From Geranomyces variabilis (Eukaryota; Chytridiomycota; Chytridiomycetes; Spizellomycetales; Powellomycetaceae): a stretch of 64,000 nt of DNA. The DNA lies in the NCBI GenBank assembly GCA_027603065.1, contig JADGJP010000001.1, positions 496,001 through 560,000 on the forward strand. Direction: 5' to 3'. Of this stretch, positions 8,548 to 17,723 are shown piece by piece. A model generated the notes under the pieces. The model was not told the origin of the DNA and made no database searches. It saw only the letters and a list, made by a program, of their open reading frames with translations. The position numbers were made by a program, and so were the translations under genes. Numbering within the stretch: position 1 is the first letter of the stretch; the number at the start of each line of letters is the position of its first letter.

Positions 8548-10351
8548 TTACACCGTTTGAAACTCAGTAGACGATTCCGAACCGCAGAAATCCCACTCGT
8601 TGCGGTCCTCCGCACTGGCGCCGCTGTCATCTTCACTGGCAGGGTTTTCGGATGGTGTCGGCTAAAGAATAACGAGTGGACATAAAGGGGATTGGTTCGC
8701 CGAACTATGCCAAAAAGGAACGGCAAGGGTAAGTCGTACCTCCAATTTTTCAACACCAAGTTCGAAATCGCGAGGGAGCGAAGCGGCGGTGGAGTGAAGT
8801 GGGCTATTCAATGTTATTTTCGCAACGCCAGCTCCCAGACTACGAAGCGGCGAAGCGGCGGCGGCGTGAAGTGGGCTGTCCAATGCTAGTCTCGCAACGC
8901 CAGCTTCCAAACTACGAAATGGCGAAGCAGCGCCGGCGTGAAGTGGGCTGTCCAATGTAAGGTTCGCAACGCCAGCTTCCAAATCACGAAACGGCGAAGC
9001 GGCGGCGGGAAGTGGGCAGTCCCGTTCCGGGGTCCTCCTCACTGTCACATTCGCGAACAGCGGGTTACTCTCATGAAAATTAGCTTGAGGCGGCGAGGCG
9101 GAGGCGCTTTCGCCGGCGGGAAATCGGGTGTTCCACACATCCCACTCTGTGGTTCTCTCAAAGACCTTCCCCACGAGACCGTAATCTGGCGGTATGGGAA
9201 CGCCGGGCAGTGAAGTGTCCCACAGGTCGCTCTCTGCCGTTACCTCAAACGACTCTGGAGCGGGCGGCGGAGCGGCGGCGGGTGCGGAAAGCAGCATGTC
9301 GTTGGAAACCCAATTCTCGTTCCGATCTCCCCTCCGAAGTTGCAGCACGCGTCGCTGGGTCTTCGTTGTACTGGTAGCCAATGAGAACGTGGATGCCCTT
9401 TCTGCGGCGGTGGGTTCGTCCCACGGTGAGGTAGAGGACCGCTCCGCTGCGGTTGCAGTAGCATGTGCTTCGATCACGGGAATTGGGTATGTTAGCTCGC
9501 TGGCCATCTCGCGAAACCGTTCGGCAGTGATCTCAATTGGCGCAATTAAAACGCTGTATAGAAATGGATTCAGATGGACCATGCCCAAGCTGCACAAGGT
9601 GAAAGAAAAAGCATAAGCGTAAACACGAGAAAAAGCCGAAGGTACGTAGCTACGGGACGCCTTGCAACGTGGCAACACACCTGCATAAGTTGTGTCGCTC
9701 GACATAGTCCCACAAATGATCGGCATCTCGTATTTGCTTGTGGCCAACAAGCATCTTCCAAGGGTCAACGACCGAGCCGTCGGCGGCTAAAGTTGTCTTC
9801 AACGCCGGCTTTACGAACCGTACAACCTCCGTCCAGTCCTGAATGGGCGGCTCAAAAGTCACGCCATTCCACCCGAATCTCAACCGGAGCTCGTAGTGCA
9901 GCATCCAGTTCTCTTTACATTCGTCGCACGCTTGCAACAGGTCGGCAAAGAGTGAAGACTTTTCAGAGTCTGGAATGCTTGCATCACGCATATCCCACGC
10001 TATGTCGCTGATCGCGCGGCAGGCGGCGGCAGACGGCGGTTGGTATTGTGATTTCGTAAGATTGATGTCAAGGCCTTGAGACGACAAGCTGGTCGGGCGG
10101 CAAAAACCTGAATATATGGGCGGAGGGCGGAGGAGTTCGATAAGAGCAGCCCAGTCGCCGATCGGGCTTCCAAACGAGCAACCATCCCAGGCAAAGTTGG
10201 CAGCGAGGCGGGTATGCAGGTCCACGTCGTCAGACTGGGCAATGAGGGCACCGAGAAGGGCGGTGCGGTCTGAATCCAAAAGATCTTTGGCCGAGACGAG
10301 CGCGAGGGCAGACTCGAAGAAACCGCCTGCTGTTGCTGTTAGCGCTGCCAT
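8548..10351 (-). CDS. Unknown protein with duplicated WxG/PIxDW module and C-terminal 24-residue repeats
   Basis: Three exons, 10351-9681, 9589-8740 and 8661-8548, keep phase and give 544 residues. I recognise no family. The N-terminal half holds two related modules at about 25-76 and 128-182. Both have an acidic helix, then LH, then F(A/G)W(D/N)G, then a Phe, then PI(G/Q)DW and a hydrophobic helix ending in Arg/Lys-Pro. The C-terminal half contains repeated Trp-Asp motifs (SDLWDTSLP, EWDVWNTRF, NEWDFCG). It also has three to four tandem units of about 24 residues built on ASPFRSLEAGVARLALDSPL. No signal peptide or membrane segment is seen. It converges on the PEBP gene, with 231 bases between stop codons. 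The splice model is supported by phase and by good acceptors (TTGTGCAG, TTCTTTAG). Confidence 0.65.
8755..9035 (-). repeat. Tandem repeats of about 72 bases inside the unknown gene
   Basis: The segment GAAGTGGGCTGTCCAATG followed by CGCAACGCCAGCTTCC recurs about every 72 bases in at least three imperfect copies, with a fourth more diverged copy. They encode the 24-residue protein repeats in frame. Confidence 0.75.
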
Positions 10352-11013
10352 TTGGTTGCGAGATAGTGCAGAACAGAAAGAGCGAGCAAGCGACTCTCAA
10401 CTTGTGGCCACGTCCCGCAGTCCTCGTAAACCACGATCGGAGCCGCTCCGCGGGGGCAAGTCACAGCGGCCGCAGTGTGAAAGTCCACACAAGCCACAGA
10501 TGACTCACCCCCTGCACAATGCCTCGCTTTCGGCCAGCTCGCTGCCATGCTCCAACGTCGCTTTGCCGTCTACTAACGTCCGCTCGCTGCTTGGGACTTC
10601 CAGAGATAAGATAAGCTGTCAGTTCTCCTTGTTGTCTCGCCTTTTGATAGCTGAGTCATCATTCTGGGGGGTGAGTCTCGTGAGTCTCTGCGCTGCGGAT
10701 GGGAAATTCATTGGCGCGTTTCAGTACGCGCGTGTTGCGGGGGGTGATACATTCAAGATTTTAATTAGCCGTTGTTTTCCGTCTCTTTCTTTCTCGCTCT
10801 TTTCTCCGACGTCGGACGTGACGAGTGGGATGGCAATCATGCGAAATCACAACACCATCATCCCCTCCAACGCACAAGACGGAAAAAGAAAAAATACACT
10901 TGTTTTCCCAAGCGGGATCAGCCGAAAAGTCACATATACATACCAGTAACGTCGCTCTAAAGCTTGTTCCCTTGACTTCTCCTTCTCTCGCTTTCTCCGC
11001 TCCGACCTGTGCG
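10352..11013. promoter_or_regulatory. Divergent upstream region, no gene seen
   Basis: It separates the unknown repeat protein (minus) from a disordered protein (plus). The region includes pyrimidine-rich stretches (TTTCTTTCTCGCTC near 10785 and a CT-rich run near 10975-11000) that look like leaders. No conserved coding content was found. Confidence 0.45.
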
Positions 11014-11964
11014 ATGAACAGGCGCCAGACACGCATCCACACGACAGTCCGGCGCTTCCTGCGCGTAGTGAACACGCCGGCACCCACAGATGCCCAGCGC
11101 ATGCTGGAAAGCGCGTCCAGTGCAGCGAGCATGTCTGCTGCAGTGCCGACGTCCGGAGAGGGCAACCACCACAACCAGCCGCCAGCGGGGTTTTCAAGGC
11201 CGAACGGACCGCCGAAAGGGCCACGCGATGCGCCGTGGGAAACACCAGAAATAGACGAAAATCCGGCACAAATGCCCATCAATGATAACGACGGCGATGA
11301 ATACGAGTTCCCCACCGCCGACTTCACTACAATGGCGCGGAGTCGTCGGACAAAACGCTCTGGAAAGTGCGAATGGGCAACCCTAGTTGACTCGTCATCA
11401 TTGGCAGCAGCCGAGGAAACGGACGCAACACCACCATCTCCGCCGTTTCGACGCCGGAAATCATCGACATACTCAACTATTCTTCGCACGTATGCCCGCC
11501 CTTCCATATCGGCTGGTCCTAATTCTTACGAAACATCAGCATCAATACCATCCGTTGAGCCGTCCTACGCCGACCTTGGACGCAGCAAGCGCGTCCTTGA
11601 CGACCTGCTTGCCGACATGGAGGCCGGCTTTACGATCAACGAAGCCTCTAATCTAGAGGCAGAGGCAGAGGACGAGGACGAGGAGGGCCACAGTCCATAC
11701 CGCCTTGCCCCATTCTCCTTCAGCACCGCAGGCCGACCGCGTCGCAAGCTAGTCGACGTATACGGCGACGCTCGCACGAGTGTCATTGAATCTGACAGCG
11801 ACGTGGGAGCGCCGTCTCAAGACAACCACGAGTACAATGGCGAAGACTTGACTATTTCTTCTGCCGCCCATCACCGCAAAGTTGGGCGGTCTGATTCGGG
11901 ATACGCGAGCGATCGAGACACACAGGACGCGGGCGTCCCGCCGTGGAGGATCGAGTTGGCATAA
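11014..11964 (+). CDS. Unknown, largely disordered protein
   Basis: Frame of 316 residues starting at an ATG in a pyrimidine-rich context (MNRRQTRIHTTVRRFLRVV). The open frame extends upstream without being convincing as protein. The first 20 residues are basic and could form an amphipathic, presequence-like helix. The rest is Ser/Asp/Glu-rich with no recognised domain. One more ordered patch reads RSKRVLDDLLADMEAGFTI near residue 190-210. It ends with RSDSGYASDRDT, which looks like a phosphorylation-rich tail. I cannot give a function. The smooth codon use and uninterrupted length support a real gene. Confidence 0.55.
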   Translation: MNRRQTRIHTTVRRFLRVVNTPAPTDAQRMLESASSAASMSAAVPTSGEGNHHNQPPAGFSRPNGPPKGPRDAPWETPEIDENPAQMPINDNDGDEYEFPTADFTTMARSRRTKRSGKCEWATLVDSSSLAAAEETDATPPSPPFRRRKSSTYSTILRTYARPSISAGPNSYETSASIPSVEPSYADLGRSKRVLDDLLADMEAGFTINEASNLEAEAEDEDEEGHSPYRLAPFSFSTAGRPRRKLVDVYGDARTSVIESDSDVGAPSQDNHEYNGEDLTISSAAHHRKVGRSDSGYASDRDTQDAGVPPWRIELA

Positions 11965-12194
11965 AGTGATATTGGGCCGGGTTGCTCGGGCGTAAAAGGA
12001 CGTAATTTGTTTTCTCTCCTATACCATCCCTATTTTTGTACATACATCACTTAGCACGTAATATAGCTGATCCTACCACCCTATATAATGGAAGGCAGGT
12101 GAGGCCGAGTGGGAGCGAGCAAGAGCGACACAATAGTGTTGGGACCTAGGCCACGTGATTCATTGAGACTTTTCTTCCTTTGCCGCGGCGCGGC

Positions 12195-12201
12195 TATAAA
12201 A
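12195..12201 (+). promoter_or_regulatory. TATA-box-like element
   Basis: TATAAAA in the context GGCTATAAAAGGC, preceded 40 bases upstream by CACGTG. No protein gene starts downstream, so it may drive the putative non-coding transcript. This is inference from spacing only. Confidence 0.3.
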
Positions 12202-12440
12202 GGCTGCGTGGCCATGGCCTCCTCCCTCCATCTTGCTTCCCAAAACCTCAAAGTATCTCATGACCGGTGCCGCTCTCTCTGCCATCATTTTGCGACTGTT
12301 ATCCCAGCCCGCCTCGTAATCTCCTTCTGGTGAGTCTTTTGCTCCCGTCTGCGGTTGAGAGCAGTCCGGAATTTCCGCTTGTTCCCGCCTCCCCTTCTCC
12401 GCACATTGCGGGCGAGCCTCGATCGGCACAACCGCTGGGG

Positions 12441-12520
12441 AATCTGATGAGATAAATCAAACATATAACTTTCGTTCTTCCGAAAGAATTTTACATGTGG
12501 AGAAACTTGTTTCTGATTCT
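12441..12520 (+). ncRNA. Candidate box C/D snoRNA inside a putative intron
   Basis: A C-box-like CTGATGA at 12444-12450 and a D box CTGA at 12513-12516 are flanked by GAAT and TTC, which can pair as a short terminal stem. The distance suits a C/D snoRNA, and the element lies between a good donor (12330) and acceptor (12621). No guide target was identified, and the base before the C box core is C instead of a purine. Confidence 0.2.
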
Positions 12521-12940
12521 TTGAACTTGGATGCCTGACTCCCTCTCCTTTCGATTTGGGCGGCCAACGAGAAACTGACCTCAGCTTCCGTAGCTTTTCT
12601 TTTCTTGTGGTTCATTCTCAGGTCAATCAAGGACTTGCAACCAAGGATTTCTTTGATCACAGCTCCGCACGACGCAAAATTACACAGCCGTGAGCCTCTC
12701 ATGAGTTGCCACGCCCAGGTCATTTTGCCTCTAGCGTTGCCCATCAAAGAGTCTGATGAGGGAGAGAAAGAGGACAGGAGTGCGCAGAGAGAAAAAGAAA
12801 AAACGACCCGATCTGATGAAAAAAACTCTCAGACCTGTTCTGAACAAAGAATGAGGACAAACAAGATATTGCCTATATAGTTTCTGATCCTAGTCGGTCG
12901 TTTTTTTTTCTCTTTCTTCTTGCACCTGGTGGTTCACTTC

Positions 12941-12946
<6 letters not shown>

Positions 12947-12973
<27 letters not shown>
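12947..12973. repeat. (CT)n microsatellite
   Basis: About thirteen uninterrupted CT dinucleotides in the gene-poor stretch. Confidence 0.9.
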
Positions 12974-13069
12974 GCGTTCGATAAATGGTCATATTGCGCC
13001 GGTGGCATCCCGGCGTTGGGGTAACAGCGCCCGGGTCAGCCGTTACGAAAAACATAGATTTCTTCATAT

Positions 13070-13648
13070 CTATCTGTTTTTTGTGTCGAGCGCCGCAGAG
13101 GTACCAAATGGCACAGAATCTATGTGACAGACGGATGCTGGAAGCGCATTCGCCTTTTCGGCAAGGCAAGAATGAAACGTGATTTCGTCGTGAGCATCGT
13201 AATATTTGCTCCTTTTTGATACTGTTAGCGGTTCGGCCTTCTGAGAAAAAAGTGCGCAGCGGTCAGAAACTAGAAGAATGACCGTGTGCATGATATATTG
13301 CAAGTGGCAAGAGAAATGCAACCATGAAACACGATGGTGTGGTCGTTGATGAGTCATCGTGACTCGTGCCTCGGTTACAAGCGCATTGCGAAGCGCGTCA
13401 CTGCCGAGCGAACCCAACCAAGTGGACACCAGCTCGTTGTGGCCAGGTTCCCTGTTGTTGATGGCCAAAGTGTTAGCATTGTGTACGTCCTCGAGTAGAT
13501 TGTCGAAGTCGTTCCGGTGTTGTAGCATCTTTGACACGGCACAGTTTGGCGACCTTGTGATACCAGATACGCCGAGGGTCGATGTCCGAATCGGCCATGA
13601 AACTGCGAATGAAGTGTGTGCGCACCATATGTCTTTCAAATCTCTCAT
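13070..13648 (-). other. Open frame overlapping the HAD/SAK stop codon; possible exon or decayed gene
   Basis: A 192-residue frame begins with ATG that overlaps the stop of the upstream gene (ATGA). Part of it looks protein-like (DNLLEDVHNANTLAINN; STWLGSLGSDALRNAL). A second frame over 13676-13473 also reads protein-like (ERFERHMVRTHFIRSFM; DIDPRRIWYHKVAKL). A switch between the two frames near 13530 would join the two good stretches. This could be a degraded gene, a missed 3' exon, or chance openness. I do not recognise any family. Confidence 0.2.
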
Positions 13649-15396
13649 CCATTACCAAAATCCATCCCCTGCACAAAACACTCTATATTCGCCCTGTTCT
13701 GGCCCAGATTTTCCATAAATGTTTTTTCCATCCACTCATGCACCACTCGCACCGCCTTGCCAACCTCCGCGCCAACCAATGCGGGGTGATATCGCTTAAC
13801 CAGCTCGCCAATAGACACCTCCTGGCGCCGCTGCGGCGGGTGTTTTTCAACACGGAGGCCAATGACGTGTTTTTCGGCAATCACGCCGCGGAGGGTGATC
13901 ACGGCAGGGAGCGGGCGCCAGTCGGTGATGGCGTTGCTGTGGTGTGGTTTGTGACCGGGCGCAACGTGGAGGGTGATGTGCGGATTTGCGTTTTCGGATA
14001 ATGGTGGTGGTGGATTCGGCGGCGATTGTAACACGGAGCTTGGATGGCCGACCAACACGGCAGTGACGACGCCGGAAGTCTCGCCCAGCGCGACAGCTTC
14101 GAGCAAAATCCCGGCACCTAGCCCGCCGAGCGGGTCCACGAGCGCCGGTTTTGCAGCACCGAGGTTTATTGTCAAATGATCGCATTTTGTTGCCCATGTT
14201 GGTTCTGGCGGCGGGAAGGCGGCAAGCAGGCGCGTTCGCGAGCTTTCGTCGAGCATGACTCCCGTGTAGCGCACTTCGGGGGTGAGTTCGAGAAGATCGC
14301 GGAAAAGCGATGCGCCTGTGCGACGTGCCAGCACGCGACGGCGGTGATGGTGGTGGTGCTTATTACCGTTCGCTGCTCCCGCTTCTGGCAGCGACGTTGT
14401 CGAAGATTCTGTTAAGGAGGCGCCTTCCGCCATATCCGAGTGAGATTTCCCATTATGTAACAAGCCTTCCCGCTCCTTCGCCGCAATAATCCGCGCGTTA
14501 CACGCCGCAACCAAGTCCCGCACAAGCGCATCCTCCAACTCCTCTGGCATGAACATTTCATCGCGCTCTAAATGCGTGACATGATGCACCTCAAACCGCT
14601 CAATTTGGCCGGAACTCTGCATAGTGCGGAACGTCCCAGAAAACAGCTCCAAATGCCGCACCCGGTCATCCCAGATCCGAATCTCGGCAATTCCCGGAAA
14701 CGCCGCCACAAGGCCCTTGAGCACACCAAGCTTGAAATCCAGCGTCGTCGCATACGTCCTCGGCTCACCCGTCGACGTGACGGGACCTGCTACGTCTCCA
14801 AAACATCCTTCGCGGAGGAACCACGCGTCAAAATCTATACCATTGCCACCGGCATGGCTGCGGCACATCTCCCGCACCCGCGTGTAGAAACGGTCTCGCC
14901 GCCGGCCCGTCAACAGCACGCATAGCGTTGTCGATGCTGCGGCGCGGGAGCGAGCGATTTCAGCCACTGTTTCCGCGTGCCACCATTCGGGACCTGGTGC
15001 GGTGGGCACGTAAGGGGATTCCAGCGTCCGCGGGTCTTGAAACCAGCCGCAGTCGGATATGAGCGCGCCGCGTAGTGAGTCGGACCATAGCTCGCGGTTG
15101 GGCAGCGGAGAGCGGAAGAGCGTTGAATCAAAGTCGAACACGTGCAGCGCTGTTATGCTGCGAGGCGGTGCGTTGACTGACGGCACAGAGATTGTCTCCG
15201 CGAGCTCTGAGAAAAAGAAAAGAACACCGACGTCAGCGGGTTAGTAATTCAAGCAGCAAAACTTGGCTGCTCACAAGCCGAAGCTGCGGAGTAGCCGGGG
15301 AATATGCGGATGACTATGGATGGCACAGAACGCAGCTTGTAGTATTAAACACTTGCCTTCCGTAGCGATCTCATGGTAGAATTTATCCGCGGGCAT
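13645..15396 (-). CDS. HAD-superfamily Swiss Army Knife RNA-repair-like protein
   Basis: Exons 15396-15357 and 15206-13645 give 533 residues. The second exon has no ATG before the HAD motif, so an upstream exon is required. The best fit is MPADKFYHEIATE joined through a GC-AG intron (AAG/GCAAGTG donor, TTTTTCTCAG acceptor), which keeps phase. HAD motif I is FDFDSTLF near residue 38. CVLLTGRRRDRF is motif II-like and IWDDR is motif IV-like. This arrangement matches the HAD domain of the Swiss Army Knife RNA repair family, a predicted phosphatase for RNA ends. A His-rich loop (five His then Arg) lies mid-protein. The C-terminal 230 residues contain a second conserved-looking domain that I cannot name. 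The RNA substrate is a family-level prediction and not shown here. Confidence 0.72.
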
Positions 15397-15470
15397 GGCG
15401 GGATAGGAATTGGTAAGGATCACAGAAAGCACAAACGGTGAGGAGAAAACAACCGGCGCGCTGATGTTGC

Positions 15471-15490
15471 TGTCCGGACGTTCCGGACAC
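15471..15490 (-). promoter_or_regulatory. Paired TCCGGA promoter motif
   Basis: Two palindromic TCCGGA cores, eleven bases apart, lie about 75-95 bases upstream of the HAD/SAK start. Related TTTCGGACT words occur upstream of three other minus-strand genes in this window. Confidence 0.3.
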
Positions 15491-15641
15491 AAGCTAGTCG
15501 AGTGTCTGTCTGACGCGCGTCCGACGCGCGCTCAGTTCGTTCCTCTCGTCTCGCCCCATGATTTCGGTTTTGCAGTCAGGTTATGCACATAAAATATACG
15601 AACAGCAGAATCAGCGACGCTTGCCGACGTCCCTCCAAGAT

Positions 15642-17482
15642 TTACCAATCTTTGACTTCCACCCCTGCCAGCTGAACCACCATGTTTTTCGCAAATAGTT
15701 TCGCCAACTTGGTCTCATCATCCCCCTTCTCCTTCACCACTCCCGTCATACGCCCGCCAAACTTCAGCCACTCGGTCTTGTCAAATTTACCGGCCGCAAA
15801 ATCGTATTCTTGCGCCGGCGAGTAGGCTGTCTCGTATAGATAACCTGGAAATTCGCAATTCTCTTCGAGCGGGTCGGAAGCGTTCACGTTACCGCCCCTG
15901 TCAATCACTGCCGCGTTCCAACGCTCCAAGTCGGCGTAGTACTGAGTGTAACTCAGCAGTTCGCCTCGCCGGGGCGCGGGTGACGAGCCCGTAACCTGTC
16001 TTTGGCGATGTGTTGGATGTAGAGAACCACGAAAGCTGGCAGTCTCGACATTGTATTGAAAAACCCTCAGTCCTGGGTTGAAGGTCGGCACGACGCTCGG
16101 CGCAACAAATATGGGCTGTAGCGTTTTGAGCGTCGGATCGCGCGAGTGTTGTCGAGCCAGGTGCTTGTAGTGGGTCAGTAGGTAGTGGTAATAAAGATTA
16201 ATCCAGCTTGGAATCATTGCCGACACGGTGCCGGTTATCGCAGACAGCGGGGCCATCGATGAAGAGGAGAAATCAGGCAAGGTTGATTTGAGAACCTCGC
16301 GGTACGTTGATGCCAGCGATGTTGGTGCGGACGTCGCACCCGGATCGGTTTTGCCGACGGGAATGATCGACGACGAAAAGAAGAAGTGGTCTGAGAAAGA
16401 TACAATTCGATTTTTACCGTGTTTAGGGGCACGCGTTTTTGGAAATGAACAGCCCTACCGATGTTCATGTGCCCGTAAAACTGTCCGGCCACTTCCTCCG
16501 CGTACTCGAACATTAGGCGAGCAAATGTCTCGTAGCAGTTGTCGAAGTAGTTCAAGGGGTTCGGTGGGACGTGGCCGATGAGATACGCGACCTTGCCTTC
16601 TCGGCGCGCGCGTTCAAGAACCTCGGACTTTAACCATGCAAGCGTCTCATCCCCGGCCTGAGGCGGCAAGGCAGCGCCAGAACCATCAATTGGAGCGCAG
16701 TCGGCTACCTGCCGGTTGGCATCCGACAGGTACATTGTATTGATCGAGGCCACAAGAATCCCATTGACCTCAATCCAGAAGTTCCCCGTCTGCCTGAACG
16801 TCTCAATCTGCGCGGCGGGGATAAAAGGCGTCCACAGCAAGGCGTAAAATTCGAGCGTCGGATTGCGGCGCCCGGGAGTATACGCAAGGTCGTTGTGCGG
16901 CCAAATGTCGTTATTCCCAATGTTTGGAACAATAGGTACCGCGGTCTTCCCATCATCGGACGAGAACGCTTCGACAAGATACTTAACGGCAAGGACGTTT
17001 ATGCCCTTGATATCAGACGTGGTTCTCGGAATGTTGCTATCGGAGTCGTGCCTCGCAGAATCGCCCGTCCAGATTACAAAGTCCAGGCCCTTTCGCCGTA
17101 AGACATCTTTGATGAATCGCATCGTTTCGTTCATCAGCGTCAAAGGCGAATCGCAGCCGCTGCCTGGCGCGCCATATTTCCCTGCAAGACCCTCCCTTCC
17201 CGGCTTCCGGTGCGCCTCGACGCTCTCATTTGGAAGGACGTGGCAGCCGGAGGCTATTAGCGAGCCTTCTTGGTAGTACGGATCAATGTGAATGTCGGTA
17301 ATATGCAGAAAGCGGCCTGAAAGGCCAGTGGATTGCGACGACGGTAGCGCTGGCCGGTCATTGTCGGTGAAGAGCGGGGCTTGCAGAGCCATTGCAAGCG
17401 CCGGAAGGACGGCAAGGAGCTGTATCACGCGCATGGATAGATATGAGGCCGAAAGCAGCAATGGCACCACGAAGAGACGCAT
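15642..17482 (-). CDS. PPN1: Vacuolar endopolyphosphatase (Ppn1-like)
   Basis: Exons 17482-16459 and 16390-15642 give 590 residues. A hydrophobic N-terminal segment (about residues 3-33) is a signal anchor, as in the type II membrane precursor of yeast Ppn1. The metallophosphoesterase core follows: FLHITDIHIDPYY, then WTGDSARHD, then GNND, then GHVPP, then FYGHMNIDHF. The last motif is formed exactly across the splice junction, which confirms the intron. These residues coordinate the two metals of the calcineurin-like fold. The enzyme cleaves long-chain inorganic polyphosphate internally in the vacuole. The C-terminal region has the usual YYHYLLTHYKH and a Tyr-rich segment. The first ATG in frame is used; upstream there is only a TTG. 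Confidence 0.92.
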
Positions 17483-17723
17483 CGTGCGCAATATATATAA
17501 AGTAAATAGGAGACCGAGAGCGGAAACTTAAAGCGAGGATGGCAAGGGATCGACGGAAGTGGTCAACGTGCGTTAAAGTCCATTGTGCGCAGCATATGAG
17601 TCATCCGTGCCGCGAATGCCGCGAACCAGTGGGCAACTGATTAAAAGTTAATTCGCTGCGTTCTCCTTTGACCATTTGTATCCATTCCATAAAGATGATA
17701 AATAAGTGGGCCGACACAATATT

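Larger units (their letters stand above)
11965..13644. other. Longest gene-poor stretch; possible non-coding transcript
   Basis: No convincing protein gene fits here. A CACGTG at 12152-12157 sits about 40 bases before a TATAAAA at 12195. A good donor (CTTCTG/GTGAGTC at 12330) and acceptor (TTCATTCTCAG ending at 12621) would define a 292-base intron. The word TCTGATGA occurs at 12443, 12752 and 12811, which is far more often than chance and matches a snoRNA C box. A (CT)n microsatellite follows near 12947-12973. The 3' part overlaps an open minus-strand frame described separately. Confidence 0.4.

Noticed and set aside
12605-12880. Plus-strand 91-residue frame in the gene-poor stretch
   Set aside because: No ATG-supported context or domain; composition becomes Glu/Lys-rich noise. 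Kept only as possible non-coding transcript.
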